Part shown: one piece after another, positions 5,255 through 13,358 of the stretch
Position numbering within the stretch: the stretch's first letter is position 1
How the letters are laid out: the number at the start of each line of letters is the position of its first letter
From: Desulfobacterales bacterium
Lineage (GTDB): Bacteria > Desulfobacterota > Desulfobacteria > Desulfobacterales > JAUWMJ01
Direction: 5' to 3'
Length of the DNA: 13,771 bases
NCBI GenBank assembly: GCA_030613225.1
Contig: JAUWMJ010000026.1
Coordinates: forward strand, 1-13,771
Position numbers and translations under genes: made by a program
Notes under the pieces: generated by a model
Told to the model about the DNA's origin: nothing
Databases searched by the model: none
The model's input: the letters and a program-made list of their open reading frames with translations, nothing else

Positions 5255-6253
5255 ATGAAAACCATCAGTTCCCTGCTCGATGTCCAGTGGTATCAGCGAT
5301 ATAAAAAAATATCGAAGCTTAATATCCGAAGTTCAATATATGATGTGACAAACCGGTGTAATTTGCGCTGCAAGGGATGTTTCTTTTTTTCCTCAGGCGA
5401 AGACAAAGCGGCCGTTGAGGAGATGGATGTTAAAAAATGGGAAAAATTTATTGGCCGGGAAAAAGAGCGTGGAGTTAACCTTGCCATACTTATTGGCGGA
5501 GAACCTACACTTTGTTTTGACAGGGTGGAAGCTTTTTATAAACAACTGCCGACCTTTTGCGCAACCAACGGCCTCATTAAGATCCCCAGAGATAGATTTC
5601 CCGATATGATGATAGGGATTTCTTTATGGGGGGATGAAGAAGATGAAAAGCTTCTCAGGGGAAAGGATACATTTGCAATCTCCAGCAAAAATTATGAAGG
5701 AGACCCGTACACCTATTACCTTTACACTATCAATTCCAAGCAGATTGGTAAAACAGAACGGATTATAAAGAACATAAGGGATGTCGGGCTTAAGGTGCAT
5801 ATGCAGCTTCTTTCCAATGACGAAGGTGTTGACGGCTTTTTCTGGAAACCTGGGGAACTAAAGGATTTGCGCTCGGAGATGGATGACATGCTCGATAAGT
5901 ATCCGGATACACTTATATCTTCCAAATATTATCATGAAATAATCACTACCGGAAAAATGCTTGGCAGGAAATTCGGCTGGATGGAATGTCCCTCCGTTTC
6001 ACAGCCTCTGGATAAAAGAAAACCTGGGCCAAAGCGCCTGATAGAATTTATTCGCTGGGCATCGGATCTTGAAACAATGCACCGGTGCTGCACTTCGGAA
6101 ACAAGAAATTGTTCAACTTGCAAAGACGGGGCCGCACATATGAGCTGGGTTATGGTGAACAAGCGCGCTCATATTCGTACACCCAAAGATCTGCAAAACT
6201 GGATTGAGGTTTACGAGATGTTTGCCAAACTTTATCAGTTTATCCCGTGGTAA
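5255..6253 (+). CDS. Radical SAM protein with C-terminal cysteine cluster (paralogue B)
   Basis: A 332-residue protein. C35-N-L-R-C39-K-G-C42 is the CxxxCxxC site and G-G-E-P at 81-84 is the canonical SAM-contact motif. C-A-T-N-G (102-106) and G-I-S-L-W-G (121-126) parallel A-S-N-G and H-I-S-V-W-G of the preceding paralogue. C278-C279-x6-C286-x2-C289 is the counterpart of that protein's C-terminal cysteine cluster, so the extra cysteines are conserved in both. The first protein carries about 20 more residues before the CxxxCxxC site. AAGGAG lies 7 bases before the ATG. The end meets the first ketosynthase without a gap. The pair may act in sequence or as a heterodimer on the same acyl-ACP; this is inference. 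The exact reaction is not recognisable. Confidence 0.85.
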   Translation: MKTISSLLDVQWYQRYKKISKLNIRSSIYDVTNRCNLRCKGCFFFSSGEDKAAVEEMDVKKWEKFIGREKERGVNLAILIGGEPTLCFDRVEAFYKQLPTFCATNGLIKIPRDRFPDMMIGISLWGDEEDEKLLRGKDTFAISSKNYEGDPYTYYLYTINSKQIGKTERIIKNIRDVGLKVHMQLLSNDEGVDGFFWKPGELKDLRSEMDDMLDKYPDTLISSKYYHEIITTGKMLGRKFGWMECPSVSQPLDKRKPGPKRLIEFIRWASDLETMHRCCTSETRNCSTCKDGAAHMSWVMVNKRAHIRTPKDLQNWIEVYEMFAKLYQFIPW

Positions 6254-6258
6254 GCAAT

Positions 6259-7509
6259 ATGCGGTCAAAAAAAACTGTAATTGTCGGATATGATTCGGTT
6301 TCACCCCTGGGAACCGAAATGGAATCCCAGTGGCGGCGAGCCGCCAGGGGAGAAAGCGGAATAGGTAAGCTGACCCGATTTCCTATAGGTAAAAATTTTC
6401 CGGTTCGTATTGCAGGCCAGGTTGATGATATTGACACAACGCCTTACCCTTTTTTGAGTAAGCGCAAACTTGCACAATGGACATCCCCGATTTTTAAATA
6501 CGCCATGCTGGTTGTGCACCGTGCACTTGAAAAAAGTAAAATAGAAATCACACCCGATTTATCCCATAGAGTTGCGATTACTTTCAGTTCGGCAGTGGGA
6601 GGCCAGGATGCTCTTTTGAAAGCAGACCGGCTCATGATTTCAGAAGACAAACTGCCCCATCCATTTACAAATCCCAATTCATGCATAAATATGGTTGGTG
6701 GGAAAATATCGATTTTGACCGGTGCAACAGGCCCCATCACTTCAACGATTACCGCCTGCGCTAGCGGTGTCACTTCAATAATTATAGGGACAATGCTGCT
6801 TGAGCAGGGAAAAGCGGATGTCGTCCTTTGCGGAGCGGTGGATTTTGCTCTTGTTGAACCGATTGTAGCCGGTTTTGCCACCATGAACGGTACATATAGC
6901 CCTAAAAAGGGTCAACCCGAAGAACCCGCAGAAAGAGCCAGCAGGCCTTTTTCTATTGATAGAAGAGGCTTTGTAATCTCAGAAGGAGCGGGCAGCATCA
7001 TCATCTGTACAAAAGAATTTGCCGATGCCCACGGTTTAAGCTATAATATTGAAATAGCCGGGTGGGGTATGACTTCAGACGCACACCATTTTGTTGCTCC
7101 AAATTTTGAGACCGTAAAAAGATGTATTACTGAAAGTATTGACAATGCAGGCATAAAACCTGATGATATTGATGCAGTAAATGCACACGGTACATCTACG
7201 AAAGTCGGCGATAAAGTTGAATTTGATGCCTTGAAAGCGGTATTCGGAAATGATATGCCTCCGGTAACGGCAAACAAATCGCTTATCGGTCATGCAATGG
7301 GAGCGTCAAGTGCCATTGAGTCCATTTTTACAATTCAAGGGATGCAAAAAAACATTTTACTTCCGACAATAAATTATACACCGGACCCGGACATGGTTTT
7401 AGACTATGTACCTGAAAGAGCGCGCAGCCATAATCAGGAATATGTGCTTAAAAATTCCTTCGGGTTTGGCGGATGCAATTCATGTATTGTTTTCCGCAAG
7501 ATAGCATAA
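6259..7509 (+). CDS. Beta-ketoacyl-ACP synthase, FabF-like (KS1)
   Basis: A 416-residue thiolase-fold condensing enzyme, the usual length for FabF/KAS II. The nucleophile lies in T-A-C-A-S-G (C167); the two histidines are in N-A-H-G-T-S-T (H310) and N-K-S-L-I-G-H (K340, H345); the C-terminal F-G-F-G-G loop is present. The complete Cys-His-His set indicates an active decarboxylative condensing enzyme that extends acyl chains with malonyl-ACP. The chosen ATG at 6259 matches the usual KS N-terminus; an in-frame GTG at 6247 would overlap the preceding radical SAM gene. It is followed after 3 bases by a second full ketosynthase. The tandem arrangement resembles KS/CLF pairs of type II polyketide systems, except that both partners keep catalytic residues. 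Confidence 0.93.
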   Translation: MRSKKTVIVGYDSVSPLGTEMESQWRRAARGESGIGKLTRFPIGKNFPVRIAGQVDDIDTTPYPFLSKRKLAQWTSPIFKYAMLVVHRALEKSKIEITPDLSHRVAITFSSAVGGQDALLKADRLMISEDKLPHPFTNPNSCINMVGGKISILTGATGPITSTITACASGVTSIIIGTMLLEQGKADVVLCGAVDFALVEPIVAGFATMNGTYSPKKGQPEEPAERASRPFSIDRRGFVISEGAGSIIICTKEFADAHGLSYNIEIAGWGMTSDAHHFVAPNFETVKRCITESIDNAGIKPDDIDAVNAHGTSTKVGDKVEFDALKAVFGNDMPPVTANKSLIGHAMGASSAIESIFTIQGMQKNILLPTINYTPDPDMVLDYVPERARSHNQEYVLKNSFGFGGCNSCIVFRKIA

Positions 7510-7512
7510 TCT

Positions 7513-8778
7513 ATGAAGGCACCAAAAAACAGACGCGTATTTGTTATCGGGTACGGCGCAGCCACACCCCTTGGAAAAACCTTTGCAAAAACCTGGCAGC
7601 GGGCTGTAAATGGCGAGGCAGGTTTTCGAAGGGTAACGCGATGTGAGACAACATCACGCAGTAATGTGGTCGGTGAGATTCCGGACTGGGATCCCATGAC
7701 CCTTGATTTCATGGACAGGAAAGAGGCCTATAACTGGAATGCTGATTATGTTTTTTTAACCATGGCGGTTTGCAAAGAAGCGCTGATAAATTCCGGGTTG
7801 GAAATTAATAAGGATACAGGACCAAAGACCGCCTGCTTCATCGGATCTGCACTGAATGGAACGGATGCTTACCGCATTGCAATGGATAATTATGTGAACA
7901 AAGGCCCCTATAAGGTGAGTCCATACCTGCTTCCTAATCTGTGTGCCAATCTGCCTGCAGGTAAGGCTGGAATGCTCCTTGGATTTACGGGTCCGATATT
8001 TTCTCCCCAGGGCGCGTGTGCTTCAGGAAATCATGCCATCGGCATAGGTTCTCGAATGATAAGGGATGGAGATTGCGATTTTGTCCTGGCAGGTGGAGTG
8101 GATACCTGTCTTATACCTGAAATTATCCAGGGTTTTTCGAACATGCTGGCCACTATAAAAGTAGGTCCGAATGACCGTGCATATAATGACCCGACCCAGG
8201 CCTGCCGGCCTTTTTCTATTGACAGAAAAGGAATTGTTCTTTCAGAAGGTGCAGGAGTTATTGTGCTTGCAGCCGAAGACATGCTTTCCACTTATGGCCT
8301 GACGCCAAAGGCCGAAGTAATGGGAATAGGCTGGACATCGGATGCTCATCATTTTACCCTGCCCAACCCTGAAACCATTATCCGTGCAATAAGTGAAGCA
8401 ATAGAGGATGCCGGCTTGCAGCCGGAAGATATTTCATATGTTAATGCTCACGGAACATCTACTCATAAAGGCGATAAAATTGAAATTGATTGTTTAAGAA
8501 AAGTATTCGGCAAAAGGCTGGAAAGCCTGCCGGTATCTTCAAACAAATCTCAGATCGGACATACTCTTGGCGCTTCCGCTGCCATAGAGGCTGCCCTTGG
8601 CATTGAAGCTATGCAAAAAGGCCTTATTCTTCCGACTGTTAATAATATACCGGATCCCGAATTAGCCGATGTTGATGTAGTTCCCAACAAAGTCCGCAGG
8701 CAGAATTATGAAATCTTTCTTTCCAATGCCTTCGGCTTCGGAGGTACTAACTGCTGTATTGTCTTTAAAGGTGTTTGA
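7513..8778 (+). CDS. Beta-ketoacyl-ACP synthase, FabF-like (KS2)
   Basis: A 421-residue condensing enzyme. C169 in Q-G-A-C-A-S-G, H313 in N-A-H-G-T-S-T, and K345 with H350 in N-K-S-Q-I-G-H make a full active site, and the F-G-F-G-G loop is near the C-terminus. It shares the S-D-A-H-H-F segment (277-281 region) and the P-F-S-I-D-R segment with KS1, so the two are clear but diverged paralogues. The start lies 3 bases after KS1's stop. An active second synthase rather than a chain-length-factor-like partner suggests separate substrate ranges, for example one for initiation or short chains and one for later unsaturated chains (inference). The thioesterase ATG begins one base after its stop codon. 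Confidence 0.93.
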   Translation: MKAPKNRRVFVIGYGAATPLGKTFAKTWQRAVNGEAGFRRVTRCETTSRSNVVGEIPDWDPMTLDFMDRKEAYNWNADYVFLTMAVCKEALINSGLEINKDTGPKTACFIGSALNGTDAYRIAMDNYVNKGPYKVSPYLLPNLCANLPAGKAGMLLGFTGPIFSPQGACASGNHAIGIGSRMIRDGDCDFVLAGGVDTCLIPEIIQGFSNMLATIKVGPNDRAYNDPTQACRPFSIDRKGIVLSEGAGVIVLAAEDMLSTYGLTPKAEVMGIGWTSDAHHFTLPNPETIIRAISEAIEDAGLQPEDISYVNAHGTSTHKGDKIEIDCLRKVFGKRLESLPVSSNKSQIGHTLGASAAIEAALGIEAMQKGLILPTVNNIPDPELADVDVVPNKVRRQNYEIFLSNAFGFGGTNCCIVFKGV

Positions 8779-8779
8779 A

Positions 8780-9259
8780 ATGAAACCGAAACCATTTATC
8801 CCGGAAATACTTGATGGCGATGACCGGTATGTAAGAGAGAAAACCGACGGTCTCGTGTGGCACAAATGCAATACGCGGACTCTGTATGCCGATACAGACC
8901 GCTCACAGGTTGTCTATCATGGGAATTATCTTCGATATTTTGAATTAGGAAGGGCATCCCTGATGCGCGACGCTGCCTATGCATATCGTGAAGTTGAGGA
9001 AAACGGCTTTATATATCCTATCATTGAAATCGGAATCAGTTATTTTACTCCGCTCTTTTATGATGATCCCATGTGCATATATACACATCCTTCAGATCTT
9101 GAGCGGGTGCGTCTTAAGTTCGATTATATCATAACAAATGAAGAAACAAATGAGATTGTCTGTAAAGGATTTACCCGTCATTGTGCAACAAATACTTCCG
9201 GAACACCGGTTGGAATTGATGAAAAAACCCTTCAGTTATGGAAAGTCTTCCCGAAATAA
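8780..9259 (+). CDS. YbgC/4HBT-like hot-dog acyl thioesterase
   Basis: A 159-residue hot-dog protein. Y-A-D-T-D-R-S-Q-V-V-Y-H-G-N-Y-L-R-Y-F-E (36-55) closely matches the D-T-D-x-x-G-V-V-Y-x-x-N-Y-L-R-Y-F-E signature of YbgC/4-hydroxybenzoyl-CoA thioesterase-like proteins; D40 would be the catalytic aspartate. The usual Gly after the DTD is Gln here. In the family these enzymes hydrolyse acyl-CoA or acyl-ACP thioesters, so it may release the finished chain or remove stalled intermediates from the ACPs. The start at 8780, preceded by AAAGGTG (8767-8773) and one base after the KS2 stop, is preferred over an upstream reading from 8708 that lies inside KS2. It is cytosolic, with no signal peptide. 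Confidence 0.85.
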   Translation: MKPKPFIPEILDGDDRYVREKTDGLVWHKCNTRTLYADTDRSQVVYHGNYLRYFELGRASLMRDAAYAYREVEENGFIYPIIEIGISYFTPLFYDDPMCIYTHPSDLERVRLKFDYIITNEETNEIVCKGFTRHCATNTSGTPVGIDEKTLQLWKVFPK

Positions 9260-9564
9260 CAGGCGTTCACGGGTTCAATGGTTCAGAGGTTCAAGGTTCC
9301 ATTTTTGTTTCCGGACTGTATTTGGAACGTGTATTTATAAGAAAAGCGTCATCTTCGACAGGCCTGTCTGCGTGCACCGCACAGGCAGGCCTAATCCAAA
9401 ATTTAGAGCCAAATTGGCAATTACTTGAGAAAATGACCATGTTTAACGAGGACTTTGGGTCTTCAATGCCTTCCTTGCCCTTAACCCTGAACGTTGAACC
9501 CTGAACCTCACAACCTGAGTTACAAGAAAAGAATCCACCACGCACAAAGGATGTGGTTTTAAAA
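9260..9564. other. 305-bp repeat-filled gap before the last cluster gene
   Basis: No supported gene. It holds GGTTCA repeats on the left and TGAAC repeats on the right (see 9264-9509), with an internal GC-rich dyad: AGGCCTGTCTGCG (9360-9372) against CGCACAGGCAGGCCT (9378-9392). Short open frames here are read through repeat and are rejected. Confidence 0.7.
9264..9509. mobile_element. GTTCA-type repeat element, second copy
   Basis: GGTTCA occurs at exact 8-bp spacing at 9272, 9280 and 9288. TGAAC occurs at exact 7-bp spacing at 9488, 9495 and 9502, giving an imperfect inverted arrangement around about 190 bp of non-coding sequence. The left flank GCGTTCACGGG resembles ends of the repeats near 3412-3748. 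The order (GTTCA array left, TGAAC array right) matches the element at 3576-3748, so the two are probably members of one intergenic repeat family. Confidence 0.5.
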
Positions 9565-10440
9565 ATGAGCAAAAGGCTGCCGCTTAAGATAGAGATATAT
9601 CCGTATTTGCTGGATCACAGATTTGAAGGAAAAGCAGTACTCCCTGCTGTGGAAGCCATGCAGCTTCTTGCCGTATCCACTCAAAAGCACCTGCCTGATA
9701 CAGGTATACGATACATTGAAAACGCAAAGTTTGATAAATTTTTCTATATTGAGCCATATACTAATCAGGACACTATTCCTGATACTAATATTGTTGAAGC
9801 CTTTAATGAAATAAAGATGAATGACAACGGCGGTATCACAGCAAAACTGATTACAAAAACAAGATCAAAAAAGGCCGGCATCACCCGTGTAAAAGAGCAC
9901 GCCGTCATGCAATTCTCCAGTGGAAAACCTGATATTAAGCCTTTTTCTTTAGATACTGTTTCCGGGCAAATTAAAAGAGGGTTTAACATCCCGTCGGATA
10001 AGCTTTACAACGACCTTGTCCCCTTTGGCCCTGCATATCATAATATCAGGGATACCTTGTTTGTTTCCGAAAAAGGAGCAATCGCCGGTATACAAGCTCC
10101 AAAACAAAGCGCCACAAACAATTTAAAAATGCCACTGGGCTCTCCTTTTCCACTTGACGCGGCCTTTCACGCAGCATGCGCCTGGGGGCAGCGCTATCTG
10201 GCTGTTGTCGGATTTCCCATAGGGTTTGACAAACGAATTATCATTCAACCTACACGACCAGGAAATAGTTATATCTGTCTGATACTTCCCGTTAATATTA
10301 CCACTGACCTGCTTGTTTTTAATATATGGCTTTACGATCTAAACGGTATTCTTTTTGAAGCAGTCCCTGGCGTGCAAATGAGAGATGTAAGTGCAGGCCG
10401 CATGAAACCCCCGCAGTGGGTCATTAAAAAAGGTGTCTAA
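9565..10440 (+). CDS. Stand-alone PKS-type dehydratase (double hot-dog)
   Basis: A 291-residue protein resembling the dehydratase domain of modular and iterative polyketide synthases (PF14765-like). D-H-R-F-E-G-K-A-V-L-P has the HxxxGxxxxP motif with H18, G22 and P27. F-G-P-A-Y (154-158) and P-L-D-A-A-F-H (196-202, D198) match the second hot-dog half, with D198 as the likely catalytic acid. Its length equals two hot-dog folds. As a free-standing enzyme it would dehydrate ACP-bound 3-hydroxyacyl groups, making it the third dehydratase type near this cluster. The start is uncertain: ATG at 9565 is used here, with GTG at 9553 possible. The AAAGG upstream is poorly spaced for either. Its stop overlaps that of citrate synthase on the other strand, so the operon probably ends here. 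Confidence 0.8.
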   Translation: MSKRLPLKIEIYPYLLDHRFEGKAVLPAVEAMQLLAVSTQKHLPDTGIRYIENAKFDKFFYIEPYTNQDTIPDTNIVEAFNEIKMNDNGGITAKLITKTRSKKAGITRVKEHAVMQFSSGKPDIKPFSLDTVSGQIKRGFNIPSDKLYNDLVPFGPAYHNIRDTLFVSEKGAIAGIQAPKQSATNNLKMPLGSPFPLDAAFHAACAWGQRYLAVVGFPIGFDKRIIIQPTRPGNSYICLILPVNITTDLLVFNIWLYDLNGILFEAVPGVQMRDVSAGRMKPPQWVIKKGV

Positions 10441-11726
10441 CCCCTCTCACTTAAGGCAACATAGTCTCTTTTTAACGGCCCGGTGTATATTTGGCGGGGA
10501 CGACTGATTTTCCAGTTGGGATCATAAATACTTTCCTTCCACTGCGCTATCCAGCCGGGCAATCTGCCGATGGCAAACATAACTGTAAACATATTGGTGG
10601 GAATGCCGATGGCCCGCAAAACAATTCCCGCGTAAAAGTCAACATTTGGATACAAGTTATGGTCAATAAAATAGGAGTCTTTTCTGGCCTGGTTTTCAAG
10701 TTCCTTTGCAATGTCCAACAGCGGATCTGAAATATGCAACGATTCCAGCAAACCGTCGCACATTTTTTTCATAATCTTTGCCCGGGGGTCATAGGTTTTA
10801 TATACCCTGTGTCCAAACCCCATTAGGCGGAAAGGATCATTTTTGTCTTTTGCCTTTTCAATGGCTTTTTTATAGCCCCCTCCTGAATCATGGATCCTGG
10901 TGAGCATCTCGATGACCGCCTGGTTGGCACCGCCATGCAAGGGCCCCCACAGGGCGGCAATACCTGAGGAGATGGCGGCATAAAGGTTTACGCGGGCGCT
11001 TCCCACCATGCGCACAGAGGCTGTTGAACAGTTCTGCTCATGATCGGCATGAAGTATCCAAAATACCCGAAGGGCATTTACAGCCAAACTGTTGATTTCA
11101 TAGGGCAATACAGGTGTATCAAACATCATGTTGAGAAAATTTTCACAATAATTCAGGTCCGGTCTGGGGTAAATCACCTTGTGCCCCCTGGATATCTTGT
11201 ACGACATGGCCGCCATGGTTCTGATTTTGGCCATTAGCCGCGTCATGGTGATCATGATCTCTTCCTCTTCCGTCTGATTGTCCAGCTCCGGGTAAAAGCT
11301 TCTCAGGGCATTTACCATGGCTGACAGAATACCCATGGGATGGGAAGCCCTTGGGAATTTCGTATAAAAGGCTTTCATGTCTTCATGAACAAGAGAATTA
11401 TCATTGAGCAGCATTGAGTACCGTTTGAGTTCCTTAGCGTTGGGAAGCTTGCCGTGGATCAGCAGGTAGGCGGTCTCCTTGAATGTTGCTTTTTCGGCAA
11501 GCTGCTCAACCGGAATTCCCCTGTAGCGCAGAATGCCTTTTTCACCATCCATAAAAGTAATTGAGCTTGTGCAACTCCCGGTGTTCGCATAACCGGGATC
11601 AAGGGTGATAAGTCCGGTCTCTTTACGAAGACTCGATATATCAATGGCTCTTTCTCCTTCGGAGCCTTCAATAATCTGCAATTCATAGGTCTTTCCATCA
11701 ATTATTAGTCTGGCGGTTTTTTCCAT
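10437..11726 (-). CDS. gltA: Citrate (Si)-synthase, type II
   Basis: A 429-residue enzyme that condenses acetyl-CoA with oxaloacetate to citrate at the entry of the TCA cycle. It has the small N-terminal beta domain typical of the hexameric bacterial type and close to E. coli GltA in length. Catalytic residues are visible: H264 in G-P-L-H-G-G, H306 in G-F-G-H-R-V-Y-K and D363 in N-V-D-F-Y-A-G. A-D-H-E-Q-N (228-233) is the conserved segment beside the active site. AAAGGTG lies 7 bases upstream of the start. It is divergent from isocitrate dehydrogenase and convergent with the PKS-type dehydratase, whose stop codon overlaps its own by 4 bases. The pairing with icd argues for an oxidative or glutamate-forming arm of the TCA cycle; acetyl-CoA links it loosely to the lipid cluster. 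Confidence 0.97.
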   Translation of the reverse strand: MEKTARLIIDGKTYELQIIEGSEGERAIDISSLRKETGLITLDPGYANTGSCTSSITFMDGEKGILRYRGIPVEQLAEKATFKETAYLLIHGKLPNAKELKRYSMLLNDNSLVHEDMKAFYTKFPRASHPMGILSAMVNALRSFYPELDNQTEEEEIMITMTRLMAKIRTMAAMSYKISRGHKVIYPRPDLNYCENFLNMMFDTPVLPYEINSLAVNALRVFWILHADHEQNCSTASVRMVGSARVNLYAAISSGIAALWGPLHGGANQAVIEMLTRIHDSGGGYKKAIEKAKDKNDPFRLMGFGHRVYKTYDPRAKIMKKMCDGLLESLHISDPLLDIAKELENQARKDSYFIDHNLYPNVDFYAGIVLRAIGIPTNMFTVMFAIGRLPGWIAQWKESIYDPNWKISRPRQIYTGPLKRDYVALSERG

Positions 11727-12006
11727 TTCTTTTCACCTTTTTCAAAGTTTACGCATACCTGCGCGAGTTCTAAGTAAATCCTGTGATGCTGCAAACCAAC
11801 ACCGGCATCAAATTAAAAATTGTTTTGATTTTGTTACAACAATATGAAAGTAATATCAAAACATCGAAATAACGCAAGGTTTTTTAAAATTGAATCATTG
11901 TTAGTTTCGTAAAAAGTTAAAAAACTACTTTTTACGAATTCATCAATTATTATTAACTCAAAAAAAAGTATAATCGATCGGACAAACATCAAGAAAGATA
12001 AATAAA
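11727..12006. promoter_or_regulatory. Divergent regulatory gap between gltA and icd
   Basis: A 280-bp AT-rich gap that must hold both promoters. TTTTGAT (11823-11829) and ATCAAAA (11855-11861) form an imperfect dyad reinforced by internal GTTAC and GTAA, a possible operator. A hairpin repeat lies at 11906-11938. AAAGGTG on the minus strand (11734-11740) is the ribosome site of gltA; icd has only a weak AAGAAAG-type site. I could not place -35/-10 boxes with confidence. Confidence 0.5.
11906..11938. repeat. Hairpin of the TCGTAAAAAGT family, minimal copy
   Basis: TTCGTAAAAAGT (11906-11917) and ACTTTTTACGAA (11927-11938) are perfect 12-bp inverted arms with a 9-base spacer. The sequence just after the right arm (TTCATCAATT) matches the flank of the related repeat at 13555-13579. 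It looks like two element ends joined with almost nothing between them, lying 69 bases before the icd start. Confidence 0.75.
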
Positions 12007-13272
12007 ATGAATAAAACTGAGAGAACCGGAGAAATTATAAAATGGGACACGGATGGTCAGCCTTTAGTGCCGGATAATCCTATTATTCCCTATATTGAAG
12101 GTGATGGGATTGGACCGGACATCTGGTCTGCGGCCAGGTTGGTTTTTAATGCGGCGGTGGAGCGCGCTTACGGAGCAAAACGTTGTATCATCTGGCATGA
12201 ACTGCCGGCCGGAGAAAAAGCCCAGAGGATGTATGGACAAAAGAACCCCTTGCCCGCTAAGACCCTTGAAGATATAGCTCATTACGGCATCGCCATTAAG
12301 GGACCGCTTACAACACCTGTAGGAGGGGGCTTTCGCTCGCTGAATGTTGCCCTGAGGCAAAAACTGGATTTGTATGCCTGTGTGCGGCCGATTCGTCATA
12401 TTCCTGGAGTCCCTTCGCCAGTCGTTCATCCGGAGAAGGTAAACCTGGTTATTTTCAGGGAAAATACAGAAGACGTGTACGCCGGTATTGAGTGGAAAGC
12501 AGAGTCTAAGGACGCTGAAGATGTACTTGAGTTTATAAACAAAAAGCTGAGAGACTCTGACAGCCCGAGCCTTTCTCTAAAAAGTGCTGTCGGGATTAAA
12601 CCCATGAGCGAGTTCAACTCCGTTCGTCTTGTTCGTCGTGCAATCCAATATGCGTTGGATAACGACTTTAAAAGTGTGACACTTGTTCACAAGGGCAATA
12701 TCATGAAATATACGGAAGGCGCTTTCCGCGACTGGGGGTACAAGGTTTCCCGGCATGAATTCTCAGAGCAGACAATAACTGAAGCTCAATTATATGAAAA
12801 TTTTAATGGAAAGGTACCGCGGGGCCGCATTGTCATAAAAGATCGCATTGCGGATGCAATGTTCCAGCAGTTGTTGTTACGGCCGGAGGAATATGACGTG
12901 ATCGCAACGCCAAACTTGAATGGTGATTACCTGTCCGATGCGGCTGCAGCTCAAGTAGGGGGACTAGGTATGGCAGCGGGAGCAAACATCGGTGACCGGT
13001 GCGCACTTTTTGAGGCCACCCATGGATCAGCTCCGAAATATACGGGCATGGATAAAGTCAATCCAGGTTCGCTTATCCTGTCAGGAGTTGAGATGCTCTA
13101 TTTTATGCACTGGGTGGAGGCCGGAGACCTGATCGTTAAGGCACTTACCAAAACTATCGCACAGAAAACCGTCACCTATGACCTTGCCCGGCAAATGCAT
13201 GATGCCAGAGAGGTCAAATGCGCAGAGTTCGGAGCTGCTATTGTAAAAAATATTAAAAGGCTGGACGGTTAG
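12007..13272 (+). CDS. icd: NADP-dependent isocitrate dehydrogenase
   Basis: A 421-residue enzyme that oxidatively decarboxylates isocitrate to 2-oxoglutarate. It is colinear with E. coli Icd. The substrate loop G-G-G-F-R-S-L-N (106-113) contains S111, the counterpart of the serine phosphorylated in E. coli. R117, R127, R151 and Y158 match the substrate-binding set, and K229 lies in H-K-G-N-I-M-K. Asp residues at 307 and 311 (G-D-Y-L-S-D) would bind the metal. NADP preference is supported by K344-Y345 and by Y391 with R395. The gene is divergent from gltA. No kinase/phosphatase gene is nearby, so control by phosphorylation is only a possibility. The ribosome site is weak. Confidence 0.97.
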   Translation: MNKTERTGEIIKWDTDGQPLVPDNPIIPYIEGDGIGPDIWSAARLVFNAAVERAYGAKRCIIWHELPAGEKAQRMYGQKNPLPAKTLEDIAHYGIAIKGPLTTPVGGGFRSLNVALRQKLDLYACVRPIRHIPGVPSPVVHPEKVNLVIFRENTEDVYAGIEWKAESKDAEDVLEFINKKLRDSDSPSLSLKSAVGIKPMSEFNSVRLVRRAIQYALDNDFKSVTLVHKGNIMKYTEGAFRDWGYKVSRHEFSEQTITEAQLYENFNGKVPRGRIVIKDRIADAMFQQLLLRPEEYDVIATPNLNGDYLSDAAAAQVGGLGMAAGANIGDRCALFEATHGSAPKYTGMDKVNPGSLILSGVEMLYFMHWVEAGDLIVKALTKTIAQKTVTYDLARQMHDAREVKCAEFGAAIVKNIKRLDG

Positions 13273-13358
13273 GTTGCAACGATTTCTCAAATCGCATCCC
13301 TTCAATTTTTCGCATAATAAATTTCACCCTTCTTTCAAAGCGCCAAAATGCTGCCATT

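Noticed and set aside
4037..6253. HpnH-type hopanoid radical SAM enzymes
   Set aside because: Only the general CxxxCxxC and GGEP motifs are shared; the C-terminal cysteine cluster and the ACP/ketosynthase context do not fit hopanoid loci, and no squalene cyclase or other hpn gene is present.
6444..7293. Minus-strand open frames opposite KS1
   Set aside because: They are shadows of a strongly conserved ketosynthase and show no recognisable motif.
8708..8779. Longer in-frame start for the thioesterase
   Set aside because: It lies wholly inside KS2 in another frame; the ATG at 8780 follows the KS2 stop by one base and has AAAGGTG upstream.
9138..9504. Small plus-strand open frames between the thioesterase and the last dehydratase
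   Set aside because: They run through GTTCA repeats and palindromes, have no family signature and no ribosome site.
9272..9506. CRISPR-like repeat array
   Set aside because: The units are only 7-8 bp with no spacers of constant length, and no cas genes are nearby.
426..10440. Firm assignment as a ladderane cluster
   Set aside because: The resemblance is at the level of gene types only; no phytoene-desaturase-like gene or other specific marker is visible in this window, and sequence comparison could not be run.
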